Origin: Candidatus Neomarinimicrobiota bacterium
GTDB lineage: Bacteria > Fidelibacterota > UBA8477 > JABMPR01
Direction of reading: 5' to 3'
Assembly (NCBI GenBank): GCA_016784545.1
Contig: JADHUM010000004.1
Span: 1-64,000, forward strand
DNA: 64,000 bases
Below, in pieces: positions 54,578 through 64,000 of this stretch; the stretch's first letter is position 1, and each line of letters begins with the position of its first letter. Made by a program: the position numbers and the translations under genes. The notes under the pieces are model-generated. The model made no database searches, was not told the origin of the DNA, and was given only the letters and a program-made list of their open reading frames with translations.

Positions 54578-55936
54578 CTATGCAATCCAAATTGATTTGA
54601 TATTGGTGAACTCACGGATACCAAAATGTGATAGCTCACGTCCATAGCCTGAACGCTTGATGCCGCCAAAAGGAAGCCGTGGATCAGAAACAGTCATCCC
54701 ATTCACAAAGACTGCTCCACTCTCGACTTGCCTCGCAAGCTTCTCACCCCTGACCAAATCATTGGTCCAGAGTGAACCCCCCAGGCCAAATTCGGAATCA
54801 TTGGCTACTTCGATGGCTTGCTCAGCATCTTTCACGGGGATGATGGCAGAGACAGGCCCAAAGGTCTCCTCGTGATATAGACTCATACCTCGCCTAACAT
54901 CACTTATTACCGTAGGCTCATAGAAGAAACCTGGTCCAGGAATGGATTTTCCTCCCAGAAGGAGTCTGGCACCATCATCCAGACTTGCTTTGACCTGTTC
55001 ATGCAATTCATCGCGGAGATCCGCCCTCGCCAGGGGCCCAACCTGTGTGTCTGCCAGGAGGGGATCACCAACAAGAAGGGTTGACATGATCTCAGCTTTT
55101 TTGGTTTCAAATTCCTCAAGACGAGATTCAACAACTATAAACCTTTTGGCAGCAATACAGCTTTGACCGTTGTTGATCATGCGCGCATTGACGGCTGTTG
55201 TCACACATTTATCAATATCTGCATCCTCCAGAACGATGAAAGGATCAGATCCACCCAATTCCAGGACGGTTTTCTTGAGGGCTCGTCCCGCTATGGCGGC
55301 GACGTTCATTCCCGCCGCTTCACTACCTGTCAGGGTGACTGCTCGGATATGAGGATTCATAATGACTGACTCGACTTGGCTGGCCGATATCATCAAGGCT
55401 CTAAACAGGTTTTCTGGAAATCCTGCCTTGATAAAGATATTCTCAATGGCCAGTGCGCATCCAGGGACGTTGGAAGCATGTTTAAGAACGGCAGCATTGC
55501 CAGCCATGAGGGCGGGTGCGGCGAAGCGAAAGACTTGCCAGAACGGGAAATTCCAGGGCATGACTGCCAGAACAATTCCCAGGGGTTCAAAACTGACAAA
55601 GCTTTTGGAAGCGTTTGTCTCCACCATCTCATCGGCGAGAAAGGATTCTGCATTGTCTGCATAAAACTCACACACCCAGGCGCATTTTTCAATTTCAGCC
55701 CGGGCTTCATGGATGACTTTCCCCATTTCAAGGGTCATGAGCTGAGCTAATTCTTCATTTTGCTCTCGCAGAATGAAGGCTGCCTGTTTCATTTTCTTGG
55801 AACGAAGGCTAAAGTCGGTGGATTTCCAATCTATCCAGGCTTCTCCGGTTTTTGATACAATTGACAGCGCTTGCTCATTTGAATGAGTCTCATATTTCCG
55901 GATAAGCTCGCCTGTGGCGGGATTGATTGATTTCAT
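54578..55936 (-). CDS. NAD(P)-dependent aldehyde dehydrogenase, succinate-semialdehyde type
   Basis: A 452-residue enzyme. [33 protein letters not shown], the catalytic Glu in [10 protein letters not shown], Cys in [11 protein letters not shown] and [20 protein letters not shown] fit the short GabD/Sad-like branch, which oxidises succinate semialdehyde to succinate. Substrate range in this branch is wide. No GABA aminotransferase is seen in the window. The start is ATG after GGGGAAAC. Confidence 0.9.
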   Translation of the reverse strand: MKSINPATGELIRKYETHSNEQALSIVSKTGEAWIDWKSTDFSLRSKKMKQAAFILREQNEELAQLMTLEMGKVIHEARAEIEKCAWVCEFYADNAESFLADEMVETNASKSFVSFEPLGIVLAVMPWNFPFWQVFRFAAPALMAGNAAVLKHASNVPGCALAIENIFIKAGFPENLFRALMISASQVESVIMNPHIRAVTLTGSEAAGMNVAAIAGRALKKTVLELGGSDPFIVLEDADIDKCVTTAVNARMINNGQSCIAAKRFIVVESRLEEFETKKAEIMSTLLVGDPLLADTQVGPLARADLRDELHEQVKASLDDGARLLLGGKSIPGPGFFYEPTVISDVRRGMSLYHEETFGPVSAIIPVKDAEQAIEVANDSEFGLGGSLWTNDLVRGEKLARQVESGAVFVNGMTVSDPRLPFGGIKRSGYGRELSHFGIREFTNIKSIWIA

Positions 55937-55959
55937 ATGTTTCCCCGTTGTTTCCGCAA

Positions 55960-58900
55960 CTATTTCAGCAATACCATTTTAATTGTTTTGGTATACTCGC
56001 CGGCGACAATATGACACAAGTAAACCCCAGCACTTACTGGCTTGCTACGATGATTGCTACCATCCCAGATCAACTTTTTGTATCCTATGGTCTGGGTTTC
56101 ATTGACCAGAGTCCTGATCAATCGGCCTCGAAGATCATAGATCAAAACTTGAACTTCAGCTGGTTCAGGTAATTCATATCGAATGGTCGTGTTTGGATTA
56201 AATGGATTGGGATAATTCTGATGCAAGGCGAACTGTTCTGGGATAGACGGCATCGATACAAGGTCAAGAAACTGATTTGAGTTACCAGGCGTAGGGGATA
56301 GCATGGCCCAATTATTACTACCATCAGGAACTCTACCCCAGGAGATGTCAGTTATCTGAGCGCCAAAAGTAAGTGAGTCGATGATACTTAAACCATTTGA
56401 ATCAACCAGGGCAATGAACTCACCTGAGGCACTTAATTTGAAATTGGCGTGGAGCGGCCCCTGGCTACCATCTTCATCACACCAGATGAGGAGAAATCCA
56501 CCATGTTCAATGGTGGAAGCCATCTCAGGAAATTGCCATTTGGTCAAGTTGTTGGGATTGTCCGTTAAATATAAATTGGAAAGATCCAGTGTTTCTTCAG
56601 TAGGATTATAAATCTCAATCCAATCATCATATTCACCTGATTCATCGGCGTTGGAGGTTGAATTACTGGCCAGGAATTCATTGATCTTCAGAAATGAAAC
56701 ATATCTACCTGGAATTGGGAAAGGGTAATCATCAGGGTTGAAGGAATAGTAAGCGCCCATATCTCTGGGGCTTCCATTCTCATCAAGGGGATCACCTGGA
56801 TCGCCCGCATCCATGCAGGGTGAATTTGGCGTCAATTCAAAATTATAAAGGCCTGGATCAACAAACAGGGGCTCGTCATACAAATTGCCTGCTCCCATCA
56901 TCAATTCAGCATTGGACAAAGAATAGGTTACTGTTTGAGCGGAAAACGCATCCACAAAAAGTGTTGAGATCAAGCTGTTGGAATAAATACTATTCCTTTC
57001 CCAGGCTTCACCTCCACCATTACCGACATTTTTTTCGAAACAGACCAGACTGATTTCATTGTTAGCATAGGTGTTATTTAAGAGCAGCGCGACGGAACTG
57101 TCTTTCACAGCGACACCCCACTTGCACCCAACAATCAAATTTCTCTCTATGCTTGTTGTGGAATGCTGGCCAACAGAAATACCCTTATCTGATGAATGGT
57201 ATATCTGATTATCGGTGATGAGAATCCCCACACAACGCTCACCCAGATCAATGCCATCTGAATTTGGCCCTGCAAAGTTGTAGATATGGTTATTGGATAC
57301 AACCCCTGACTCAACCCCATCAAGGTCGATAGCGTCCGTGTCAGGCGCCTGAGAACCATAAAAGGTGCAGTTGTCAATGAGAACCTCTGCCCGTTTGACA
57401 TTGATGAAGTCAGAGATGAACTCACAACGCAGGGAACTATTTAACAATTTGACGGAACCACCTTGTATGTAGATGGGGAATAACACATCCTGAATATCCA
57501 GATGATCGATGATCAGATTTGCATTATGCCCAGAAATGGCCCCGCGATGAATGATGGGATCTACACCCTTGGAAGCACCCGAAAGAGAGAGGTGGTTAAT
57601 TCTTGAAGTATCTGTAGCATTGGAGAAGGAGATACCACCCCATCGCAGCGTTCCTGTTTCAACATTGGGAGAGATAATTACAGGTGAAGCATTTGTGCCA
57701 TTAATGAGGAGGTGACCATCCACGATGATATGTCCCTGTTCAGGCATGAGAATCTCTACACCAGCCTCCAGGGTCAGGGTGAGTCCCGCAGGAATCTGCA
57801 GATTTTCTGAAACGTAGTAAGTCTGATTACCCAGGAGTGTGGTATTCTCCTGAATTTGGGCAGGTAGAATGTTACCAGTACTCGGTTGAAACAAGGCAAT
57901 AAAACTCGTATCTGTCTCACAAGTGTAGAGAATGCTGGTGGAATCCGAGATGCCAGACCAGCCAACGACTTCCCATCCTGGCGCGGGAACGGCAGTGAGG
58001 TGGAGGGGATGATCTCTGAAATAGGTTCCCGTATTATTTTCAGATAGCTGAGGGACATCATTTATCAAAATATGTCCACCCTCAGAAGGATAGGTTGCCA
58101 GATTCATATCGATGGTCCCATTCAGGATCAAATGACTGTTGAAATGATCAAACAGATTCGCTGTTCGATTTTGGGCAAAAGTCTTGATGGCCTCCGTCTC
58201 ATTTTCCCAGGATGTCATGGATGAAATACCGCCTTGGGATCCCCATCTGTCAATATGACGAGGCATTTCATCAGTGATGGTATTGCTTAAACTATCCACA
58301 ATTCTTTCAACTCGCTCAGTCAGAAAGGTATTGTTGAAATGTGCGGCAGCCCGTTGGAGAAAGCGGTCTTTGAACCGTTCGCTGACCATGAGATATTGAA
58401 ACAGAAGATAATCCCTCAAGAGATTGTCCAGGAGGTTATTATTGACATTGGATGGATTAAAACCACGGTCCACATCCACAATTAACCATTGCCATTTTCC
58501 GTCACCACCTCTGGGGCGCCACCATTCACGGTTATGCCCCCAGCTGGTGTTGGCACAGTATAAAGTCATGACGACATGATCAATAAATCCATCAATATTC
58601 ATTCGCTCTGACAATTCATTGTATACTGTAATCTGGTCAAGATCACTATTTTGTACGAATGAGATGAAATCATTATAGGCGAGCTGGTCACCTTCAATGG
58701 TGAGCAATCGGGTTCCAGCCTGTGTGGCACCATATTCAAGATGATCTATATTATCGGGATCAACTCCAAAATTCTCAAAGAAATAGCGGGTATTGTACTT
58801 TTCCCGAATATTGTAAATCCCCCAATATTCGCCATTCAGAAAAAGGGCGGAGGGTTGGTAAGCCATATAGCCGCAATCCATCATACCTTTCACAAGACTA

Positions 58901-60624
58901 CCGGTCATGGGATCCCGTAGCAGGGTTTCTTCCCAGTCATCACCACCATTTCGGAAAACGATTCGGGAAAAATCCGAGATGGGTTTGGTTTTGAAAATCT
59001 GATAGGGAATAAGATCCTCACCAAATCTGTCGCGTGTGTAAATAGTAAAGGGTTTCTGGGGTTTGGTCCAGATGTTCAATCCACCCAATCTTGCTCCGGC
59101 ATCAATGCGAAATCCAGTCTCAGTATCCTGCTGGAAATAGTGGATGGATACAGGGATTTCTCGTTGCTTGTACTCGTTCTCATAAATACCAATATCGGTA
59201 TCCCAGAGGGTGGGAGGTTCAGCAACCAATGAAATAGTGGGCAGAAAATGCTGTTCATCAATGAAATAAGACGCTGTCATGAGTTCACCGGGTAGTAATC
59301 CAGCTTCAAATGATCTGGCCTTTACAACGGTGGTAGCATCAATGGTGATACTTCCAGAATAGAGTGGACTCGAACTGCCTGGTCTGCTTCCATCCAGAGT
59401 GTAGTGAATTTGAGCCTGGGAAGATGCAGTTGTCAGGGACACGCTGATAGCGCCATTATAAAAGCCGCTGGCGACTGAAGTTGCCACAGCTGTGGTTTTA
59501 TCTGTGCCCGCACTTTGGGGAGTTAAGTTCGTATTCCCTGGTGTAGGTTCTCCGAAAAAGGTCCAGCTCATAGCTCCAGAAGGGCGTCCGAAGGAAACAT
59601 CGGTTACTTGTTCATCGAAAGATACATAATCAACAATGCTGGCCTCAGAGTAGTTGATTCCCACAAGCTCAAGATCAAAACTTATATCTGAGCTGGTTTC
59701 ACTTATCTGGTGTATTTCTACTGCCAGACAGTTTTCTCCAGCGGTAAGCTCATTGGTGGAAATAGTATATTCATAAAATGCATCTTCTTCAGCAGAACTC
59801 ACTGCCGTGCTGGCCAGGGTTTCGTTGGTGATGTCCCCACTGGGTAAATTCGATCGGATGATCTCAGTCCCATTTAAATAAACCACTGCACCATCATCAC
59901 GCTTAATCTGGATTATCAGATTACTGATGGCATTTGGATCATTTACAATGAAGGTTTTCCGAAAATAAGTCGTGATCTGCTTCTGATTGCTATCATCACC
60001 ATAGTCCACGATGGTGTTTTCATCCCCATCCCCATAACCCAGTTCTGCCTGACCCTCAGCCCAGCTGGCATCATCATAATTATTTTCAATCCAGGATGGA
60101 TCAAGGTTGGAACCATCATCCAGATACTTCCAAAATGATTCGGTGGGAATAAAGGAGGTTGTAGATGTTATATCTGCTTGGGCCAGAACCAGCTCTTCAC
60201 CTGATTTGCTCAGTTTGAAGTTTGTGTGGTAGTGACGGGTGGAATAGTCATCATAGGGCCAGGTTTCACGTGTGTAAATAGAACCTGGTCCATCGTCATA
60301 GTCATCTGCCCAAACCAGCAAATACCCCTGGGCAGGAATGGAAGCGCCACCAGGTATTCTCCATTTTAGCGGATTGTTAAGATTATCCGACAGGAAGTAT
60401 CCATCTAGCGATACTGGTGAATCTGAAGTGTTATGCAGTTCTATCCAGTCATTGTAGTCCCCAAAATCGTACATCTCAGGATAATCCCGCACATTTGAAG
60501 CGAGAAATTCATTGATTTGGATGTCCTGTCCCCAAATGGAAAAACTTAAGCTCAGTACAAGCAGAAAGCTCAGAGGAGTGTTCTGGAACAGTTTATGGGC
60601 AGGTTTTAATAATGGGCTATTCAT
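55960..60624 (-). CDS. Giant secreted protein: lamin-tail, CotH kinase, beta-helix and type IX sorting domains
   Basis: About 1554 residues. Signal peptide (LSFLLVLSLSFSIWGQ), first lamin-tail domain (IQINEFLASNVRDYP on, residues 45-160), a galactose-binding-like part (WIENNYDDASWAEGQAELGYG), a hexosaminidase C-terminal-like part (HYTLDGSRPGSSSPLY), a CotH kinase domain (LFLNGEYWGIYNIREKYN; WQWLIVDVDRGFN), a right-handed beta-helix (950-1320), a second lamin-tail domain (KINEFLASNSTSNADES) and the sorting domain (HQNYPNPFNPNTTIRYELPE). CotH-type domains can phosphorylate proteins or glycans. Start may be 60624 or 60633; neither has a clear ribosome site. Surface attachment is likely. Confidence 0.88.
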   Translation of the reverse strand: MNSPLLKPAHKLFQNTPLSFLLVLSLSFSIWGQDIQINEFLASNVRDYPEMYDFGDYNDWIELHNTSDSPVSLDGYFLSDNLNNPLKWRIPGGASIPAQGYLLVWADDYDDGPGSIYTRETWPYDDYSTRHYHTNFKLSKSGEELVLAQADITSTTSFIPTESFWKYLDDGSNLDPSWIENNYDDASWAEGQAELGYGDGDENTIVDYGDDSNQKQITTYFRKTFIVNDPNAISNLIIQIKRDDGAVVYLNGTEIIRSNLPSGDITNETLASTAVSSAEEDAFYEYTISTNELTAGENCLAVEIHQISETSSDISFDLELVGINYSEASIVDYVSFDEQVTDVSFGRPSGAMSWTFFGEPTPGNTNLTPQSAGTDKTTAVATSVASGFYNGAISVSLTTASSQAQIHYTLDGSRPGSSSPLYSGSITIDATTVVKARSFEAGLLPGELMTASYFIDEQHFLPTISLVAEPPTLWDTDIGIYENEYKQREIPVSIHYFQQDTETGFRIDAGARLGGLNIWTKPQKPFTIYTRDRFGEDLIPYQIFKTKPISDFSRIVFRNGGDDWEETLLRDPMTGSLVKGMMDCGYMAYQPSALFLNGEYWGIYNIREKYNTRYFFENFGVDPDNIDHLEYGATQAGTRLLTIEGDQLAYNDFISFVQNSDLDQITVYNELSERMNIDGFIDHVVMTLYCANTSWGHNREWWRPRGGDGKWQWLIVDVDRGFNPSNVNNNLLDNLLRDYLLFQYLMVSERFKDRFLQRAAAHFNNTFLTERVERIVDSLSNTITDEMPRHIDRWGSQGGISSMTSWENETEAIKTFAQNRTANLFDHFNSHLILNGTIDMNLATYPSEGGHILINDVPQLSENNTGTYFRDHPLHLTAVPAPGWEVVGWSGISDSTSILYTCETDTSFIALFQPSTGNILPAQIQENTTLLGNQTYYVSENLQIPAGLTLTLEAGVEILMPEQGHIIVDGHLLINGTNASPVIISPNVETGTLRWGGISFSNATDTSRINHLSLSGASKGVDPIIHRGAISGHNANLIIDHLDIQDVLFPIYIQGGSVKLLNSSLRCEFISDFINVKRAEVLIDNCTFYGSQAPDTDAIDLDGVESGVVSNNHIYNFAGPNSDGIDLGERCVGILITDNQIYHSSDKGISVGQHSTTSIERNLIVGCKWGVAVKDSSVALLLNNTYANNEISLVCFEKNVGNGGGEAWERNSIYSNSLISTLFVDAFSAQTVTYSLSNAELMMGAGNLYDEPLFVDPGLYNFELTPNSPCMDAGDPGDPLDENGSPRDMGAYYSFNPDDYPFPIPGRYVSFLKINEFLASNSTSNADESGEYDDWIEIYNPTEETLDLSNLYLTDNPNNLTKWQFPEMASTIEHGGFLLIWCDEDGSQGPLHANFKLSASGEFIALVDSNGLSIIDSLTFGAQITDISWGRVPDGSNNWAMLSPTPGNSNQFLDLVSMPSIPEQFALHQNYPNPFNPNTTIRYELPEPAEVQVLIYDLRGRLIRTLVNETQTIGYKKLIWDGSNHRSKPVSAGVYLCHIVAGEYTKTIKMVLLK

Positions 60625-60785
60625 AGATAGCATATAGTGTATCACCAACACGTTTTCGGACAAGTATTTTAGCAGTGGCTCTGGCCGGAGAATATGTCGA
60701 GGTCAAACATCCTCTGAGACTCCTAATATCAATTAAATATTGAATTTAGATTCGATATACATGCGAGCTACATGCGTGATTTGAC

Positions 60786-63500
60786 TCACCTCAGGTATAG
60801 CATTTTGATTGTGTGCTGATAGCTCTCTGTTATTAAACTGCAAAAGTAGACACCCGTGCTAACAATCTGACCATCTTTATTTAACCCGGACCATTGGAGT
60901 TGATGATGTCCGAGGCCTTTATAACCATCAACCAAGGAGACGATCTCCTGGCCCCGAATATCGTATACAGTGAGACTGACATGGGTATCAATTGGAATCT
61001 GATACGAGATGGTGGTTGTTGGATTAAACGGATTGGGATAATTCTGACGAAGCACAAAAGTATGGGGAAATTGGTGAAAATTGTCTTCTTCAACATCGCT
61101 TGGATCTAGCATCTGAATCTTTACCGCATCAGCTCTCAAAACGGGCCCTTGAGTGGTATTCCCAACATCGTGAACTTCCAGATCAATGGGGACATCAGCA
61201 GACAGGTAGTACATTCCAAGACTTACCCAATGGCCACTATTGGCATTTTGGTCCATGAAAACAGAATCAATAGGTGCACCATTAATTTTTAGCACATATG
61301 CCGCATTGTCACTTGAGTTGATGGTATTTGGAACAATATAGCTGACCTCATAGTAGCTGGGATCATCAGGCTCCAGACGAAATGATGCTGAAGCCCCGGA
61401 ATTAAGCCAGGAGTACCGGCTGGACGATCCCCAGGCCTGGGCAACACTGGTAAACCACTCTCCGGTTTCCGTGTAGGATTCAGTATCTTCATTATCCACC
61501 ACATAAAATGGGTACTGAACATTGGCCGTGATGACAATATCAAGTTGTGAGTGCATGGGATCATCGCTGGAAATTCTCAGCGTATCCTCAAGGGGACCCA
61601 AATCAAGGGGATGAAGGGTTAGGGGAACATCGATATCGCCCATGGGCTCTATCTGCAAGGGTAGTGACAGGTCAAAATTCACATGCTGGTTGATGCTTTC
61701 AAAATTGTGAATAGTCAGCATTGAAGTGCCCAGATTGTTGATTCTCAGATTTTGGGAAGTCGTGCGATTCAAGCTGATCTCCCCATAATTAATGTTTTGA
61801 CTGGAGAGATGAATATCTCGCTGGCGTACTCTGGCTGTGAGTTTAAGAGCATCTACCGTGAGTCTTGCACCGGTCACAGTTTGGGTAATGTCACTTAATA
61901 ATTCAACCACTTCGTTCTGTCCTGCATTCAGCGGGACAGTAGCTAAATAAATCCATTCATGGGCAGGTAGGGGAGCCATGAGCGATAGGGTATCAGATGT
62001 AATATTTGAATGAATGATGGCTTTTAGCGGGAATGGTGGCGTATCGGTGTCGGGTACCTGAATAAAAACATGATACAGTGAGGATTCCTGAATATCTGGT
62101 GACCATGAGACATGCACTGGATTGTTTTCATCGGTTGAGGCAGTGCGTGCATCTACCCCCCAGGCTGCATTTTCGGTATTGGTCCATACACCACTAAACT
62201 CGTTATAGCCCATATCTTCATTGTCCATATAGAGGTCATCGGGAATCAGGTTGATAAATTCAGTGGTCAGGTTTCCAGAAGTATCTGTGGCTGCTACACC
62301 GAGTTTTGCCAGTTCTGACGGAAAGGGGATGATTTCTGTGGTCCAGGACAACTCTGATTGTTGGATGCACTGGATTTTGCCATAGCTCTCATCTCTATAC
62401 TTAACTGCCACAAAGGGTTGGGGCATAAACAGGGGTTCATTTGATGTGATATGATAGGTGCAGTTGTCTTCTGTCCCCTGACTGGTAAGGGTGATTTCAG
62501 GAGGTGTCTCATCAATAGTTCCACGCCACAACTGCATGGCCTCAACCCCTGTACAATAGCGGAAATCGACATCAGGATATAAATCAGCAGCGGTATGCGC
62601 CAATTGATCCATGGTAGCCATTTTCTCTGGGAAATCACTCTCTGGAAGGTGGGCCCAGAGGCAGGCAACTTGATCGGTGCCATTGCTGGCTGCTTCAAAA
62701 ATGGAGTTCATAATGCTTGAGCCAGCGACCTGGCCAAAGGAAACGGAGCGTACATTCCAGCCAGGACCATCGCCATCCAACATGTAGTTTTCCAGTGAGG
62801 GTCTAAAAGGTACAAATTCTGAAGGGGATTCTGACCAATTATAGGAATTGTCCAGTGGTTCTTCTTCATCGACCCGGTTTGCAGGCCAGGCATTGTGCAT
62901 ACTGAAGGGGAGGATCTCATTCAGGTAATGCTGCCACTCATTGTCCATAAAGTGCCAGCCACTGCGAAATGAGACAGGGAAAACATCCTCTTCTAAAAGG
63001 AATTGAGCCAGGGTCACATCAAAATCGTCTTTAGATTCTCCAAAGGTGAGGGATTGATTCCAGAAATACATGCCATCCTGATCATAGTCAGACCAGAAAA
63101 ATGTATGATAGTGAAGGGATAGTTCATCCCCATTGATGATGGCATTTTCTCCATGATATTTCTTCATCAGATACATGGTCATGATATTGGGGACAGGGAA
63201 GTTCCGGTTGGTAGCATAGCGGAAGATATTTCCGGCCATCATCCACCAGGTCATTTTCATGGGTTGACCGTATGAATCCACGAATTGTGCTCGAAACGCA
63301 GGGTCCATTACCTCATAGGTATTCATTGATGGATCTGTGTACAGAGCCTGGTTATAGGTGTTGTGATAGCGATTAACTGACATGCCGTCCCATATGGCAG
63401 TATCAGAACCCAATACCAGATAAACTGTGGCGGATTCAAGCTGGGAAACCCCAAGAATTAAGATTAGGAAAATGTTGAGAATTTTTTTTGATCGGTCCAA
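60786..63500 (-). CDS. Secreted multidomain protein with golvesin-like and choice-of-anchor domains, type IX sorting
   Basis: A 904-residue protein. A signal peptide (ILNIFLILILGVSQLESA) precedes a 330-residue N-terminal domain that resembles polysaccharide-deacetylase-like folds only loosely (DELSLHYHTFFWSDYDQDG; FRSGWHFMD). Then come two golvesin-like carbohydrate-binding parts (MDNEDMGYNEFSGVW and VDNEDTESYTETGEW), an ASPM/Hydin-like segment between them (INYGEISLNRTTSQNLRINN), and the sorting domain (RQNYPNPFNPTTTISYQIP). The enzyme activity, if any, is unproved. It lies beside the CotH protein on the same strand, 122 bases away. Confidence 0.8.
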   Translation of the reverse strand: MDRSKKILNIFLILILGVSQLESATVYLVLGSDTAIWDGMSVNRYHNTYNQALYTDPSMNTYEVMDPAFRAQFVDSYGQPMKMTWWMMAGNIFRYATNRNFPVPNIMTMYLMKKYHGENAIINGDELSLHYHTFFWSDYDQDGMYFWNQSLTFGESKDDFDVTLAQFLLEEDVFPVSFRSGWHFMDNEWQHYLNEILPFSMHNAWPANRVDEEEPLDNSYNWSESPSEFVPFRPSLENYMLDGDGPGWNVRSVSFGQVAGSSIMNSIFEAASNGTDQVACLWAHLPESDFPEKMATMDQLAHTAADLYPDVDFRYCTGVEAMQLWRGTIDETPPEITLTSQGTEDNCTYHITSNEPLFMPQPFVAVKYRDESYGKIQCIQQSELSWTTEIIPFPSELAKLGVAATDTSGNLTTEFINLIPDDLYMDNEDMGYNEFSGVWTNTENAAWGVDARTASTDENNPVHVSWSPDIQESSLYHVFIQVPDTDTPPFPLKAIIHSNITSDTLSLMAPLPAHEWIYLATVPLNAGQNEVVELLSDITQTVTGARLTVDALKLTARVRQRDIHLSSQNINYGEISLNRTTSQNLRINNLGTSMLTIHNFESINQHVNFDLSLPLQIEPMGDIDVPLTLHPLDLGPLEDTLRISSDDPMHSQLDIVITANVQYPFYVVDNEDTESYTETGEWFTSVAQAWGSSSRYSWLNSGASASFRLEPDDPSYYEVSYIVPNTINSSDNAAYVLKINGAPIDSVFMDQNANSGHWVSLGMYYLSADVPIDLEVHDVGNTTQGPVLRADAVKIQMLDPSDVEEDNFHQFPHTFVLRQNYPNPFNPTTTISYQIPIDTHVSLTVYDIRGQEIVSLVDGYKGLGHHQLQWSGLNKDGQIVSTGVYFCSLITESYQHTIKMLYLR

Positions 63501-63606
63501 ATCAGAGCTCCCCCTCGTGGTACCGCAAGTTTACAATTTAATTCCACCGATATGAAGAGATGTTTAAAAATTAACTATGGATATAGCTGCTAATATTAAC
63601 TTACGC

Positions 63607-64000
63607 TCAATTGAGATGACTGACCAATATTCTGACCCCAATTCCCAGCAAGATGAGACCACCCAGGATTTCAACCCGGTGACCCAGCCAAGCTCCTGCA
63701 GTCTTCCCAATCCTGGTTGACAACGCTGATAAGATGGCAGTAATCACACCGATGAGGAGACAGGGGATCCAGATATTCACGTGAAGGATGGAAAAACTGA
63801 GACCAGCAGCCAGGGCGTCAATACTGGTGGCTATGCTCAGAGTAATAAGTGTCCACCCCTTGGATGGATCCACAGTGAGTCTATCATTGTCCGGGAAGAA
63901 CCCGGAATAAATCATTCTACTACCGACGATTGCCAGGAGGATGAAGGCAATCCAATGATCCCACATGCTGATGTAATCCACAACAGTAGAGCCCAAAAGC
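63607..64000 (-). CDS. mntP: MntP-type manganese efflux protein (partial, cut by window end)
   Basis: The C-terminal 130 or so residues of a small membrane exporter; the frame stays open to the window end, so the start lies outside. DHWIAFILLAIVGSRMIYSG, LSIATSIDALAAGLSF (with the conserved Asp) and WLGHRVEILGGLILLGIGVRIL match the MntP/DUF204 family, which exports Mn(II). A yybP-ykoY riboswitch is common upstream in relatives but cannot be seen here. Confidence 0.88.
   Translation of the reverse strand, partial: LLGSTVVDYISMWDHWIAFILLAIVGSRMIYSGFFPDNDRLTVDPSKGWTLITLSIATSIDALAAGLSFSILHVNIWIPCLLIGVITAILSALSTRIGKTAGAWLGHRVEILGGLILLGIGVRILVSHLN

Noticed and set aside
1-64000. tRNA, rRNA, insertion sequences, prophage or plasmid origins
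   Set aside because: I looked for tRNA TpsiC-like words, transposase motifs and integrase motifs and saw none; absence by eye is not proof.

Overview
The window reads as a chromosomal segment of a Gram-negative bacterium of the FCB group (Fibrobacteres-Chlorobi-Bacteroidetes and allied candidate phyla). Three large secreted proteins end in type IX secretion (Por) C-terminal sorting domains of the YPNPFN(P)-type, there are lipoproteins and a DUF481-like outer-membrane protein, and base composition is moderate (about mid-40s % GC by eye). A Marinimicrobia-, KSB1- or Calditrichaeota-like lineage would fit, but this is inference from protein style; no rRNA, tRNA or CRISPR array was recognised.

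Layout. 1-3.7 kb: a ROK-type sugar kinase and a sodium:solute symporter, bracketed by two copies of a composite repeat, with a remnant of a glutamine-synthetase C-terminus. 3.7-7.3 kb (minus strand): a MarR-regulated operon (marR-doxX-pirin-LLM flavin oxidoreductase-outer-membrane protein) that looks like an electrophile/quinone response. 7.3-15.3 kb (plus): sirtuin, TPR lipoprotein, cdsA and an oligopeptide-type ABC importer (binding protein plus two permeases). 15.4-25.5 kb: a tightly packed run of ten genes starting with a MutL/GlmL-like ASKHA protein, a barrel-sandwich/KOW-like protein, a small protein, a DUF6754-like membrane protein, three further membrane proteins, an ABC ATPase/permease pair and a deoxyribosyltransferase-like protein. 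The first seven (15445-23335) form what I regard as the best candidate for an undescribed system. Inside it lies a 168-bp tandem duplication with strong hairpins.

25.7-27.1 kb: an HU protein and alanine racemase. 27.4-39.9 kb: an island that makes sense as cell-wall glycan turnover: glycosyltransferase, ASKHA sugar kinase, SpoIID-type lytic transglycosylase, two NamZ (DUF1343) lipoproteins flanking a secreted GH18 enzyme, an AmpG-like transporter with an unusual inserted beta domain, and a UMF1-type transporter. 40-42.7 kb: small conserved genes and a TrmH-type methyltransferase. 42.9-47.1 kb: a complete saccharopine route of lysine catabolism (two saccharopine dehydrogenase half-enzymes and an ALDH7-type aldehyde dehydrogenase). 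47.2-50.75 kb: rsmI, a membrane protein, tmk and a carboxy-terminal protease, translationally chained.

50.75-64 kb is all minus strand: a hotdog protein, a hybrid histidine kinase, an amino-acid permease, a succinate-semialdehyde-type dehydrogenase, two very large type IX-secreted proteins (a CotH-kinase/lamin-tail/beta-helix protein and a multidomain protein with golvesin-like domains) and a MntP manganese exporter cut by the window edge. Starts were chosen by ribosome-binding sites; several genes use GTG or TTG, often overlapping the previous stop codon.
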